NCBI GenBank assembly: GCA_026397575.1
Contig: JAPLUP010000135.1
Span: 1 to 6,420, forward strand
Source of the DNA: Candidatus Zixiibacteriota bacterium
GTDB lineage: Bacteria; Zixibacteria; MSB-5A5; CAIYYT01
DNA length: 6,420 nt
Direction of reading: 5' to 3'
The notes beneath the pieces are model-generated. The model ran no database searches. It was not told the DNA's origin and worked only from the letters and a program-made list of their open reading frames with translations. Shown here one piece after another: positions 6,319 through 6,420 of the stretch. A program made the translations under genes and the position numbers. Numbering within the stretch: position 1 is the first letter of the stretch; every line of letters begins with the position of its first letter.

Positions 6319-6420
6319 TCAAGGAAAATGTTGGGAGTATTGCAAAATGCTCCTTTCCGGGATTTCGTGTTTCGCGTCTATCCAACGAAGCATCCCCAGT
6401 CGCTGTCTCTCAACGACCTG
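6319..6420. other. Unresolved window edge: possible partial ORF on either strand, or intergenic repeat
   Basis: On the plus strand an ORF opens at ATG 6328 and stays open for 31 codons to the edge (MLGVLQNAPFRDF and on). AAGGA is only two bases before it, too close for a good ribosome binding site. On the minus strand the codon-aligned frame is open from the edge to a TGA at 6321-6319, ending ILQYSQHFP, 45 bases before the hairpin at 6251-6274. Both strands being open, with GATGCTTCGTTG-like sequence, also recalls dispersed intergenic repeats whose translations are spurious. No choice can be made from this window. Confidence 0.25.

Larger units (their letters stand above)
5858..6420. other. 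Non-coding region upstream of gdhA
   Basis: No protein-like reading frame is seen between the gdhA start and about 6320. The stretch is more AT-rich around 6100-6135. It holds the two putative gdhA promoters, the operator-like palindromes, the leader hairpin and the two GC-rich hairpins listed separately. No tRNA or recognised riboswitch was found. Confidence 0.75.

Overview
The window carries three co-directional genes, all on the minus strand, so transcription runs from high to low coordinates. They are a complete glutamate dehydrogenase gene (5857-4571), a complete gene for a 585-residue protein with a PEP/pyruvate-binding (PPDK/PEP-synthase N-terminal, ATP-grasp type) domain (4436-2679), and the first 894 codons of a larger protein (2682 to beyond base 1) that repeats the same core and adds an N-terminal sensor-like domain. 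The last two overlap by 4 bases (ATGA). About 560 bases upstream of the dehydrogenase gene (5858-6420) hold no convincing gene. That stretch contains promoter-like sequences and several inverted repeats.

The window suggests a bacterial chromosome of moderate GC content. Proteins in which a PPDK N-terminal domain is joined to a GAF-like sensor, or to a C-terminal GPGRWGS / GTHFF domain, are familiar from Deltaproteobacteria, Bacteroidetes-type bacteria and many uncultivated lineages. I cannot assign a phylum from this sequence. No mobile element, tRNA, rRNA or CRISPR array is visible.

The dehydrogenase has every catalytic residue expected of a hexameric glutamate dehydrogenase, which interconverts glutamate with 2-oxoglutarate and ammonia. 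The two downstream proteins keep the ATP-site residues of PPDK and PEP synthase (GGK Lys, RSSS Arg, and the E...Q-x-R motif). No phosphohistidine swivelling domain or PEP/pyruvate barrel is visible in either, although the large protein is cut off by the window edge. They are therefore unlikely to be ordinary PEP synthases, and automatic names such as 'phosphoenolpyruvate synthase' would be misleading. In place of those domains, both have a shared C-terminal domain of unknown function. The likely reading is an ATP-dependent phosphotransfer pair, one partner carrying a sensor domain, translationally coupled and encoded behind a nitrogen-assimilation enzyme. The pairing and the link to glutamate metabolism are inferences from gene order.
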